From: Phenylobacterium sp.
GTDB lineage: Bacteria > Pseudomonadota > Alphaproteobacteria > Caulobacterales > Caulobacteraceae
DNA length: 5,253 bases
Reading direction: 5' to 3'
NCBI GenBank assembly: GCA_025350885.1
Contig: JANXXA010000476.1
Span: forward strand, 1-5,253
In this document: piece by piece, positions 1 to 5,192 of the stretch
Layout of the letters: each line of letters opens with the position of its first letter
Numbering within the stretch: the stretch's first letter is position 1
Position numbers and translations under genes: made by a program
The notes under the pieces: model-generated
Database searches by the model: none
The model's input: only the letters and a program-made list of their open reading frames with translations
Told to the model about the DNA's origin: nothing

Positions 1-78
1 CGCCGCCGTCATTCGAGCCGCCGTCCGCGCCCGCGTGTTGGTCCTGCTGGCGGCGCTCGAATTGCTTGCGGCAATCAT
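1..78. other. Disrupted start of the gene after cusB (expected RND pump cusA); imperfect inverted repeat
   Basis: An ATG on the minus strand at 78-76 overlaps the adaptor stop codon (ATGA), with AAGG ten bases upstream, exactly where the inner-membrane pump of a Cus operon should begin. Read from this ATG, the 26 available residues are hydrophilic (MIAASNSSAASRTNTRART...) and lack the hydrophobic first helix expected of CusA-type pumps. The plus strand from base 8 reads VIRAAVRARVLVLLAALE, which does resemble the amphipathic-plus-TM1 start of such pumps. The stretch is an imperfect inverted repeat: ATTCGAGC at 11-18 against GCTCGAAT at 55-62, with GCCGC at 2-6 against GCGGC at 68-72. What is seen is the overlap, the repeat and the two readings. 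That cusA begins here and has been inverted or folded back is inference from a short stretch. Confidence 0.4.
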
Positions 79-1535
79 GGCGCGGTCGCCTTGGTCAACC
101 AGCGCACGGTCGGCCCCACCGCCGGCTGGTCAAAGCCGAAGGCCACGCGATCGCCTACTTTGACCCCTCGGGCCAGGGCCGGATCGGTGAGCTTGAAGGT
201 CATCGTCATGGCGGGCCAGCCGATGGCCGGCACCGGCTGGTGCGACAAGGTGACGGAGGCCGGACTGATCTGCTCCACCCGGCCAACGCTCTCGTAGAGG
301 GCGGGGGTCTTGGTAGGCGCGGTCGCCGACCGGCTCGCGAGTGGCCTCGCCTGAATGCCGGAAAGACTGGCTTCGCTCTCGATCAGGAACTGGCCGGAGG
401 CCACGACCTTCTCGCCCTCGGAAAGCCCGGCCAGGACTTCGGTCTTGCCAGACCCCTCGCGTCCGATCTTCACCTCGGCTGGTGCGTAACGACCGCCGGG
501 TTGCGCGATCATAACCAGGCTCCGCCTGCCGGTGCGGATGACCGCCTCGGAAGGCACGAGCAACGCCGCCTGGGATACGCCGCCGAACTGCGCCGAGGCG
601 AACATGCCGGGTTTCAGCCGCCCGCCCGGATTGGGAAGGTCGATGCGCGCGGTCAGCGTGTGGCTGGCGGCGTCCGTCTGCGGCAGGATCGCGGTCACCC
701 GCCCGTTGAAGGTCTCGCCCGGATAGGCGGCCAAGGTCACCGCGACGCTTTCGCCAGGCCGGATTTGGCCTGCCATGGCCTCGGGTATCGAGGCGTTCAG
801 CCAGACCCGCGACAGGCCATTGACCTCGGCCAGCGTCTGCCCGGCCATGACCGACATGCCAATGCGGACGCCCAGCGTCTTGATCACGCCGCCGGTCGGC
901 GTGAAGATGGTGACGATGTTGCGGACGTGGCCGGTCATCTCCACCCCCTCGATCAGTGACGGCGGCATGCCGAGGAGAGCCAGCCGTTGGCGCGAAGCCT
1001 GGATCAGCGCGGGATCGCCTGTCCGCTTCACGGCCAGATATTCGCCCTGCGCGCCGCCCCATTCAGGAACCAGAAGGTCGGCCAGAGGTGCGCCTGCCGC
1101 CAGATTGTCTCCGGGCGCGCGGGAGTAGACCCGCTGCACGAAGCCCGCGGCCTTGGCCTGCACCACCGCCACATCGCGTTCGTTGAAGGCGATGACGCCG
1201 GTCGCGCTGACGCCGCTCGGGAGGGCGCCACGCTGGACGGTCGCGAGCCGGACGCCAAGGTTTTGCGTCCTGGCCGGATCGATCTGGACGCCCGCCGCGC
1301 CGGGCGTTTCATCCGCGTACTTGGGGATGAGCGTCATGTTCATCGACGACTTGCCCGGGCCGGCGTGGCGCTCCATCGGGATCATCGGGTCGTACCAATA
1401 GAGAATGTGGCGCGCGCTTTGCGGGGCGGGCGTCGTCGGCCTTGGCGGCGTCGTAGACAGCCGCCCGACGCCGAAGCCGAGGACCGCGACCAGGCCGACG
1501 CCGGCCGCCGCGAGAAGGGTCAGGCGGGGGGTCAT
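75..1535 (-). CDS. cusB: CusB/SilB-type periplasmic adaptor of Cu(I)/Ag(I) RND efflux system, with C-terminal CusF-like domain
   Basis: Membrane-fusion adaptor (486 aa) that would link an inner-membrane RND pump to the TolC channel and pass Cu(I)/Ag(I) to the pump. Residues about 5-25 form a signal or anchor helix. Residues 46-76 (YWYDPMIPMERHAGPGKSSM, then NMTLIPKYADE) match the heavy-metal-binding N-terminus of CusB, with Met51, Met65 and Met67 at or near the known metal-binding Met positions. The lipoyl/beta-barrel core runs from about 85 to 395 (AGFVQRVY, GQTLAEVNGLSRVWL, GGRLKPGMFA). Residues about 413-484 are a fused CusF-like domain with the full Cu(I)/Ag(I) set His432, Trp440, Met443 and Met445 in SHQPVPAIGWPAMTMTF. 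A C-terminal CusF domain is known in SilB of Cupriavidus, so the fusion replaces a separate cusF gene. The start is ATG at 1535 with GGGAG six bases upstream, overlapping the upstream TolC stop by four bases, which implies translational coupling. The gene is intact. Confidence 0.93.
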   Translation of the reverse strand: MTPRLTLLAAAGVGLVAVLGFGVGRLSTTPPRPTTPAPQSARHILYWYDPMIPMERHAGPGKSSMNMTLIPKYADETPGAAGVQIDPARTQNLGVRLATVQRGALPSGVSATGVIAFNERDVAVVQAKAAGFVQRVYSRAPGDNLAAGAPLADLLVPEWGGAQGEYLAVKRTGDPALIQASRQRLALLGMPPSLIEGVEMTGHVRNIVTIFTPTGGVIKTLGVRIGMSVMAGQTLAEVNGLSRVWLNASIPEAMAGQIRPGESVAVTLAAYPGETFNGRVTAILPQTDAASHTLTARIDLPNPGGRLKPGMFASAQFGGVSQAALLVPSEAVIRTGRRSLVMIAQPGGRYAPAEVKIGREGSGKTEVLAGLSEGEKVVASGQFLIESEASLSGIQARPLASRSATAPTKTPALYESVGRVEQISPASVTLSHQPVPAIGWPAMTMTFKLTDPALARGVKVGDRVAFGFDQPAVGPTVRWLTKATAP

Positions 1536-2767
1536 TGGTCGCTCCCATAGGTGAGGACGATGCGCGCACCGTCGCGGACGACCAGCGCCTCGCGTTCGAG
1601 GGCGGTGAGCTTGGCGTCAGCGAGCGTTGTCATGGCGTCGAGCACATCGGCCAGGGTCGCCGTGCCGGCGGCGTAGCTCGCGGTTTCGAGATCGGCGCGG
1701 TGCTTGGCTGCTGGGACCACAATACCTGTCGTCCGCATCCATTGCTCGTGGTGCATGTCGTGGTCGGCGAGATCTGCATCTAGCTGAGCCGCAAGGCGTC
1801 GGCGGGCGTCTTCCCGGTCGGCGTGAACGCGTGACGCGTCGGCTCGCCGCGCCGCCAACAGGGGTTCCTGCCGTGTGCTGGCGAACAGCGGCAGGCTCAC
1901 CGTGACCCCCGCCGACAGCATGTCTCCGAACCTTGGATCGCGCCGCTGATAGGCGACTTCCCATCCCCAATCCGGGCGCTCGGCGGCGCGGGCGGCGTTG
2001 ACCTCGGCGTCGGCGCGGGAGGCGGCCGAGCGATAGGCCAGCAGCGTGGGGTTAGCCTCGAGCGCTGTGCGGAGCTCGCCGGAATCGATGTTGAACTCCG
2101 GTGGCGCCCCCACCGCGGCAGGCGCCGTCTCCCCCGTCCATCGCGTCAGCTCGGCCCGCGCTCGCGCCAAATTAGCGACCTGTTCGCTGCGCTGATCCCC
2201 CAACTGCGCCCGCATCTGGATCGGCAATAGCGCCTGTCCGGGCCGTTGGCGGCCTGAGGCGACCGCGGACGGCTGCGCCTCCCACAGCGGGCGCAGGCTG
2301 GCGAGGACCTGATCGACGGCTGTGAGGCGGCGTTCGGCGTAGGCGAGGTCTATCCAGGCCAGCGCCGTCGCAACCCTGACCTTCCGCAGCTCTACGCGGC
2401 GCACGGCCTCGGCCTGCGATATGGCCGCGTTGGCGCCGGCGACCGCCGCCTGTCGACGTCCCTTGTTCGGGACGTCCTGCATGATCCCGATCTTCACGTC
2501 GGAGAAGTCGTCGCGCGATGGATGGCCGGCGTTGGGGCCAGAGATCGGAAAGCCCTCCACGCCGACATTCAGTTTGGGATCGGGCAAGGCCCCGGCGGCG
2601 CGTGCTGAGGCCCGAGCGGCTTCCGTTTGGAGCGCGGCGGCCTGAAGGCTCGGCGCGTCAGCAGCGGCGCGCTCCAGCGCCTGGACGAAGGTCAGCGGGC
2701 CGGCGTGAACCGGGCTCGCCAGGGTCGCGGCGACCACAAGGGTCGCCAGCCATCGATAGGGAGACAT
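1532..2767 (-). CDS. TolC-family outer-membrane efflux protein (CusC-like role)
   Basis: Outer-membrane channel of the tripartite metal efflux system, 411 aa. The chosen start, ATG at 2767, begins a clear signal peptide (MSPYRWLATLVVAATLASPVHA, likely cut after residue 22) and has AGGA nine bases upstream. The frame stays open for 21 codons further upstream, but that stretch is Pro-rich, unlike an export signal. The mature protein starts LTFVQALERAAADAPSLQAA, typical of the TolC first repeat, with Ala/Arg-rich coiled-coil helices (about 30-60, 95-210, 225-265, 300-400). GALPDPKLNVGVEGFP and AGVTVSLPLFAS fit the strand segments of the two repeats. There is no Cys after the signal peptide, so it should not be a lipoprotein, unlike E. 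coli CusC. Its stop overlaps the adaptor ATG, which assigns it to the Cu(I)/Ag(I) system; sequence alone would only say TolC family. Confidence 0.9.
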   Translation of the reverse strand: MSPYRWLATLVVAATLASPVHAGPLTFVQALERAAADAPSLQAAALQTEAARASARAAGALPDPKLNVGVEGFPISGPNAGHPSRDDFSDVKIGIMQDVPNKGRRQAAVAGANAAISQAEAVRRVELRKVRVATALAWIDLAYAERRLTAVDQVLASLRPLWEAQPSAVASGRQRPGQALLPIQMRAQLGDQRSEQVANLARARAELTRWTGETAPAAVGAPPEFNIDSGELRTALEANPTLLAYRSAASRADAEVNAARAAERPDWGWEVAYQRRDPRFGDMLSAGVTVSLPLFASTRQEPLLAARRADASRVHADREDARRRLAAQLDADLADHDMHHEQWMRTTGIVVPAAKHRADLETASYAAGTATLADVLDAMTTLADAKLTALEREALVVRDGARIVLTYGSDQ

Positions 2768-2786
2768 GCTCTGAAGTCCTGTTGAC

Positions 2787-2824
2787 GGCGCACATGCGCC
2801 AAGGGCCGGCGGTTGGAGCCGCCG
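2787..2824. other. Two adjacent short inverted repeats between the small Cys-rich gene and tolC
   Basis: The 70-base gap 2768-2837 holds GGCGCA-CA-TGCGCC (2787-2800), a near-continuous palindrome, and CGGCGG-TTGGAG-CCGCCG (2807-2824), a six-bp stem with a six-base loop. In the minus-strand transcript both lie between the small exported protein and the TolC gene. No T-run follows either one in the transcribed direction, so an intrinsic terminator is not supported. They could act as a processing or attenuating hairpin, or be chance in GC-rich DNA. Confidence 0.35.
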
Positions 2825-2837
2825 AGTCACACGGGAA

Positions 2838-3221
2838 TCAGATCTGTATGGGAGGTCTCAGTGTCGTGTCGGGGGGACGCGAGGATGCTGTCAGCGCGCC
2901 GACCAGATCGTGCGCGGTGGTTTCACCGAGCATCACCGCTTCGGCTGCGGTCTGCGGAAGCAGCGGCACCGCGAACGCACTCTGGCAAGCCACCGTCGAC
3001 TTACAGGAAGACTCGGCCTGACCGCTCTTGCCGGGCGTTTGGTCGTGGTGGTCGACGGCCGCCTTGGCCATCTGCGCCATCATCGGGCAATCTGGCGGGC
3101 AGGGATTGCAGGCATCTTCCAATGCAAGCGCCGGCGTCCCGCCGCCGATCACAAGCATGATCGCCGCCAGCAGACCTAGCAGATTGGATGCTCGGAGGAG
3201 CTTCAGCATTGCGTCAAGCAT
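2838..3221 (-). CDS. Small exported Cys/Met/His-rich protein, putative periplasmic metal-binding protein of the efflux operon
   Basis: Not recognised as a named family. From ATG 3221 it is 127 aa with a signal peptide: LLRAS, then the hydrophobic core NLLGLLAAIMLVIGGG, then TPALALEDA, with cleavage likely near residues 34-37. The mature part opens with C38-x2-C41-x3-C45-P-M-M-x2-M51, followed by H58, H59, C73 and C79. This density of thiol, thioether and imidazole ligands fits Cu(I)/Ag(I) binding, by inference. A second weakly hydrophobic stretch lies at about 82-100 (AFAVPLLPQTAAEAVML). It is the first gene in line with tolC and cusB, 70 bases ahead of tolC, so it is probably in the same operon. 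Start choice is uncertain: TTG 3245, GTG 3233, ATG 3221 and ATG 3209 are all in frame and none has a strong ribosome site. 3221 and 3209 give the most normal signal peptide. Small Cys/Met-rich exported proteins beside copper loci are common, but the homology here is untested. Confidence 0.7.
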   Translation of the reverse strand: MLDAMLKLLRASNLLGLLAAIMLVIGGGTPALALEDACNPCPPDCPMMAQMAKAAVDHHDQTPGKSGQAESSCKSTVACQSAFAVPLLPQTAAEAVMLGETTAHDLVGALTASSRPPDTTLRPPIQI

Positions 3222-3287
3222 GACGCTGCGCACGCATTCCGGCAACCCGGTGACTTGTGGCTCACCACCAGCATGTCCGCCGCTGCC

Positions 3288-3316
3288 TTGACCAATATAG
3301 GGGGTCCCCCTATGCT
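3288..3316 (+). promoter_or_regulatory. Sigma70-type promoter of the regulator-transporter operon
   Basis: TTGACC at 3288-3293 (5 of 6 to the -35 consensus) and TATGCT at 3311-3316 (4 of 6 to the -10) are separated by exactly 17 bases. A start 6-7 bases after the -10 falls at about 3322-3323, on or next to the ATG of the regulator at 3323. The transcript would then have little or no leader, which agrees with the absence of a Shine-Dalgarno sequence before that ATG. The operator listed separately occupies the spacer. Strength and exact start are inferred from sequence. Confidence 0.75.
3297..3313. promoter_or_regulatory. CsoR/RcnR-type operator, perfect 17-bp inverted repeat
   Basis: ATAGGGGG-T-CCCCCTAT is a perfect inverted repeat with eight-base arms and a single central base. 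Repressors of the CsoR/RcnR family bind sites with a G- or C-tract flanked by A/T-rich ends, and such sites normally lie in the promoter of the repressor's own operon. This one lies within the -35/-10 spacer and covers the first three bases of the -10, so bound repressor would block polymerase directly. It sits 84 bases from the start of the divergent Cys-rich gene and may or may not affect that gene. Confidence 0.85.
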
Positions 3317-3322
3317 CGGGGC

Positions 3323-3598
3323 ATGCACACGATTAAGGAAAAGCAACGGCTGCTCGGCCGGGTCCGACGAATCCGTGGACAGGTCGAAGCCATTGAGCGC
3401 GCGCTGGAATCCGAGGCCGGCTGCGAAACGATCATGCACCAGATCGCCGGCGTGCGAGGCGCGATCGCAGGCCTGACCGCCGAGGTCATCGACGACCACA
3501 TCCAGACCCATTTGGTGGACGCCGAACAGCATCCCGGTGCGCTCAACACAGCGGCGGCCGAAGAGCTGATGGCTGTCATCCGCACTTACCTGAAGTAA
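3323..3598 (+). CDS. dmeR: CsoR/RcnR-family metal-sensing transcriptional repressor (DmeR-like)
   Basis: All-helical DNA-binding repressor of 91 aa, usual for the family. It opens MHTIKEKQRLLGRVRRIRGQ, the conserved alpha1 with the Arg-rich DNA-contact face, followed by QIAGVRGAIAGLTAEVI (alpha2) and the C-terminal helix ending RTYLK. Predicted ligands are His2, Cys34, His59 and His63, which align with His3, Cys35, His60 and His64 of E. coli RcnR, the Ni(II)/Co(II) sensor. CsoR Cu(I) sensors use Cys-His-Cys instead, so Cu(I) sensing is unlikely. FrmR formaldehyde sensors share the Cys but usually lack the N-terminal and last His. The next gene, 12 bases on, is a DmeF-type exporter, the arrangement of the dmeRF operons of Rhizobium and Agrobacterium. 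Start ATG 3323 is chosen because the family N-terminus begins there; the upstream GTG at 3257 would put the promoter and operator inside the gene. Metal choice is inference. Confidence 0.9.
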   Translation: MHTIKEKQRLLGRVRRIRGQVEAIERALESEAGCETIMHQIAGVRGAIAGLTAEVIDDHIQTHLVDAEQHPGALNTAAAEELMAVIRTYLK

Positions 3599-3610
3599 GG
3601 CGCTCAAACC

Positions 3611-4846
3611 ATGTCCTCTCCCCAAACCGCCGCCCTCGGCCACAGCCATGTCTTCCTGGGCGTGGCGCACGACGCTAGTGAGCGCCGGACCTGGGCGGTG
3701 ATCTGGCTCTGCGGGCTCATGATGGTCGGCGAGATCGTTGGTGGCTTGGTGTTCGGCTCGATCGCTCTCGTCGCCGATGGCCTGCACATGTCGACCCATG
3801 CGGGCGCGCTCCTACTTGCGGCGCTCGCCTACACCTTTTCCCGTAGGCATGCCGAAGACCCCCGGTTCAGCTTCGGGACCGGCAAGCTTGGCGACCTGGC
3901 CGGCTTCACCAGCGCGATCGTGCTGGCGATGATCTCGCTCTTGATCGGCTACGAGGCGCTGATCCGCTTCATGCATCCGGTCGCGATCCACTTCGCTGAG
4001 GCGATCCCGATCGCCACGGTAGGTCTGGGCGTGAACCTCGCCAGCGCCTGGCTGCTCAGTCGCGGTGGCCACCACCATCATCATGGCCATGGTCATGAGG
4101 CGCAGGACCACGGCGAGGAAGCGCACCACATCGCCACGCCGGGCGGCGAGCTGACGCTCAGTGTCTTCGAGGACGGGGTTCCCCCGCGGTTCCAACTGCG
4201 TCGCGAGGGCGATGCGGCTTTGAAGCCTGGCTCGGTCACGCTTGAGACGGTGCGCCCAGATGGCGCTCGCCAAGCCTTCGCCCTCACCGATCGCGGCGGC
4301 TACCTTGAATCCGTTGAGGAGATTCCCGAACCTCATGCCTTCACCGCGCACGTGCGGATCGCCGGGGAGGGAGACCACGAGGTGGTGTTCGAAGAACACG
4401 ATCACGGTCATGCGGGTCACGATCGCGACAACAACATGCGGGCCGCCGTCATCCATGTGGCGGCCGACGCGGCCGTGTCGGTGCTAGTGATCATCGGCCT
4501 GGTGCTCGCGCGCCTGTTCGGTTGGGTGTGGATGGACCCATTGGCTGGACTGGTCGGGGCCTGCGTCATCGCCAGCTGGTCCTACGGCCTGATCCGGGAT
4601 ACCGGCGCCATTCTGCTGGACATGAACCCGGACCTTCGAATGGCCGACCGGATCCGGCAGACCGTCGAAGCGGGCGGCGACGCCGTGGCCGATCTGCATC
4701 TGTGGCGGCTGGGACCGGGGCATCTGGGAGCCATCGTCTGCGTCGCCACCGACAAGCCCCGCGACGCCGCTTTCTTCCGCGAGAAGCTCCGCAGATTTCC
4801 AGCCCTGTCCCACCTGACTGTGGAGATCGCAAGGTCAGCCGGGTGA
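3611..4846 (+). CDS. dmeF: DmeF-type cation diffusion facilitator, Co(II)/Ni(II) efflux, with large cytoplasmic insertion
   Basis: Inner-membrane metal/proton antiporter of the CDF family, 411 aa; many CDF proteins have about 300. The start GHSHVFLG, then ERRTWAVIW and ALVADGLHMSTHA, and RFSFGTGKLGDLAGF are characteristic of DmeF. Predicted helices: TM1 about 27-47, TM2 50-74, TM3 97-119, TM4 128-150, TM5 278-301, TM6 305-327. Candidate transport-site residues are Asp56, His59 and His63 in TM2 and His282/Asp286 in TM5 (IHVAAD). The TM4-TM5 loop (151-277), cytoplasmic by CDF topology, holds a His run (153-172), a beta-rich segment at about 178-262, and a second His/Asp run (HDHGHAGHD, 263-271). 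Residues about 335-409 are the cytoplasmic CDF tail (DLHLWRLGPGHLGA). It lies 12 bases after the repressor gene with TAAGG as ribosome site, so it is co-transcribed and should be induced by Co/Ni. Substrate is inferred from family and regulator; Zn is not excluded. Confidence 0.93.
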   Translation: MSSPQTAALGHSHVFLGVAHDASERRTWAVIWLCGLMMVGEIVGGLVFGSIALVADGLHMSTHAGALLLAALAYTFSRRHAEDPRFSFGTGKLGDLAGFTSAIVLAMISLLIGYEALIRFMHPVAIHFAEAIPIATVGLGVNLASAWLLSRGGHHHHHGHGHEAQDHGEEAHHIATPGGELTLSVFEDGVPPRFQLRREGDAALKPGSVTLETVRPDGARQAFALTDRGGYLESVEEIPEPHAFTAHVRIAGEGDHEVVFEEHDHGHAGHDRDNNMRAAVIHVAADAAVSVLVIIGLVLARLFGWVWMDPLAGLVGACVIASWSYGLIRDTGAILLDMNPDLRMADRIRQTVEAGGDAVADLHLWRLGPGHLGAIVCVATDKPRDAAFFREKLRRFPALSHLTVEIARSAG

Positions 4847-4901
4847 GGCCCCTGATCATCGAGCCGTCGATGCCGAGAAACCTCGACTAGGCCCCTCGGG
4901 T
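4847..4901. other. Convergent intergenic gap without a convincing terminator
   Basis: This is the 55-base gap between the dmeF stop and the convergent HipA-like fragment stop. CGAG-AAAC-CTCG (4874-4885) can form a four-bp hairpin with no T-run on either side, too weak to call a terminator. The octamer AGGCCCCT occurs twice as a direct repeat (4846-4853 and 4889-4896), 43 bases apart. No gene is seen. Confidence 0.4.
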
Positions 4902-5060
4902 TCAGGCGGTGGCCTGCGCCAAGTCCTCGTGTTCGAAGGCGCTGGCCATGCGGTCGATCTGGTTGGCGGTGAGGGCATGCTGACCGGCCACCTCGCGCCA
5001 GGTGGCGACCACGTCGCCGACCGCCCGCATCAGGGTGGGAGGCACGCTTCGCCCCGGCCC
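4902..5060 (-). pseudogene. 3' fragment of a HipA-like toxin kinase gene
   Basis: About 50 residues ending at the TGA at 4904-4902 read VGDVVATWREVAGQHALTANQ then IDRMASAFEHEDLAQATA. This fits my recollection of the C-terminal helices of HipA-family Ser/Thr kinase toxins, whose alphaproteobacterial members often end in a similar AFEHEDL motif. HipA proteins are about 400-440 aa, so nearly all of the gene, including the kinase active site, is missing. The frame stays open to 5174, but upstream of about 5060 it is antisense to better-supported plus-strand coding, so the fragment has no plausible start. No HipB antitoxin gene is present. It converges on dmeF. The boundary is approximate, and the family call rests on motif recognition without a search. 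Confidence 0.5.
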
Positions 5061-5075
5061 CATGACCGGGCTCCG

Positions 5076-5192
5076 GGCGGCTACAAGCGCACCTACAAGA
5101 AGACGGGCGTGACCAAGTGGTATCCCGGCCCGATCAAGGTGCGCGGTGGGGCCGATGCGGCTGGCGCCGTTCAATATGAGGTGCGAGCGTGA
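5076..5192 (+). pseudogene. C-terminal fragment of an unrecognised protein
   Basis: About 37 residues before the TGA at 5190-5192 read GYKRTYKKTGVTKWYPGPIK then VRGGADAAGAVQYEVRA. Codon choice is strongly biased (AAG, ACC, ATC, GTG, GGC, CCG), as expected of real coding in this genome. Upstream of about 5076 the same frame becomes antisense to the HipA-like fragment and has no credible start with a ribosome site, so the true 5' part appears to be missing. The composition (basic, Tyr- and Gly-rich, beta-like) would suit a phage or plasmid structural protein, but I do not recognise the family. The stop overlaps a GTG of the following frame by four bases, which suggests an operon. Confidence 0.45.

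Noticed and set aside
66..959. A 297-codon open frame on the plus strand
   Set aside because: It is antisense to the well-supported adaptor gene; its Arg/Gly/His-rich translation has no domain signature and is typical of the shadow frame of high-GC DNA.
2768..2830. In-frame upstream extension of the TolC gene by 21 codons
   Set aside because: It would bury the signal peptide behind a Pro/Ala-rich stretch; the start at 2767 has AGGA upstream and begins the export signal directly.
3257..3322. Upstream GTG start for the CsoR/RcnR-family gene
   Set aside because: The extra 22 residues do not belong to the family, and the -35, -10 and operator would all fall inside the coding region.
4064..4130. 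CAC/CAT-rich stretch as a DNA repeat array
   Set aside because: It is the coding sequence of the His-rich loop of the CDF transporter, explained by protein function.
3812..4456. A 214-codon open frame on the minus strand
   Set aside because: It is antisense to the transporter, which has clear CDF motifs; the product is low in hydrophobic structure and has no ribosome site.
4874..4885. CGAG-AAAC-CTCG hairpin as a terminator for dmeF
   Set aside because: The four-bp stem has no downstream T-run and is too weak to support.
5061..5174. Extension of the minus-strand HipA-like frame to 5174
   Set aside because: This part is antisense to the plus-strand frame with better codon bias and does not look like HipA sequence.
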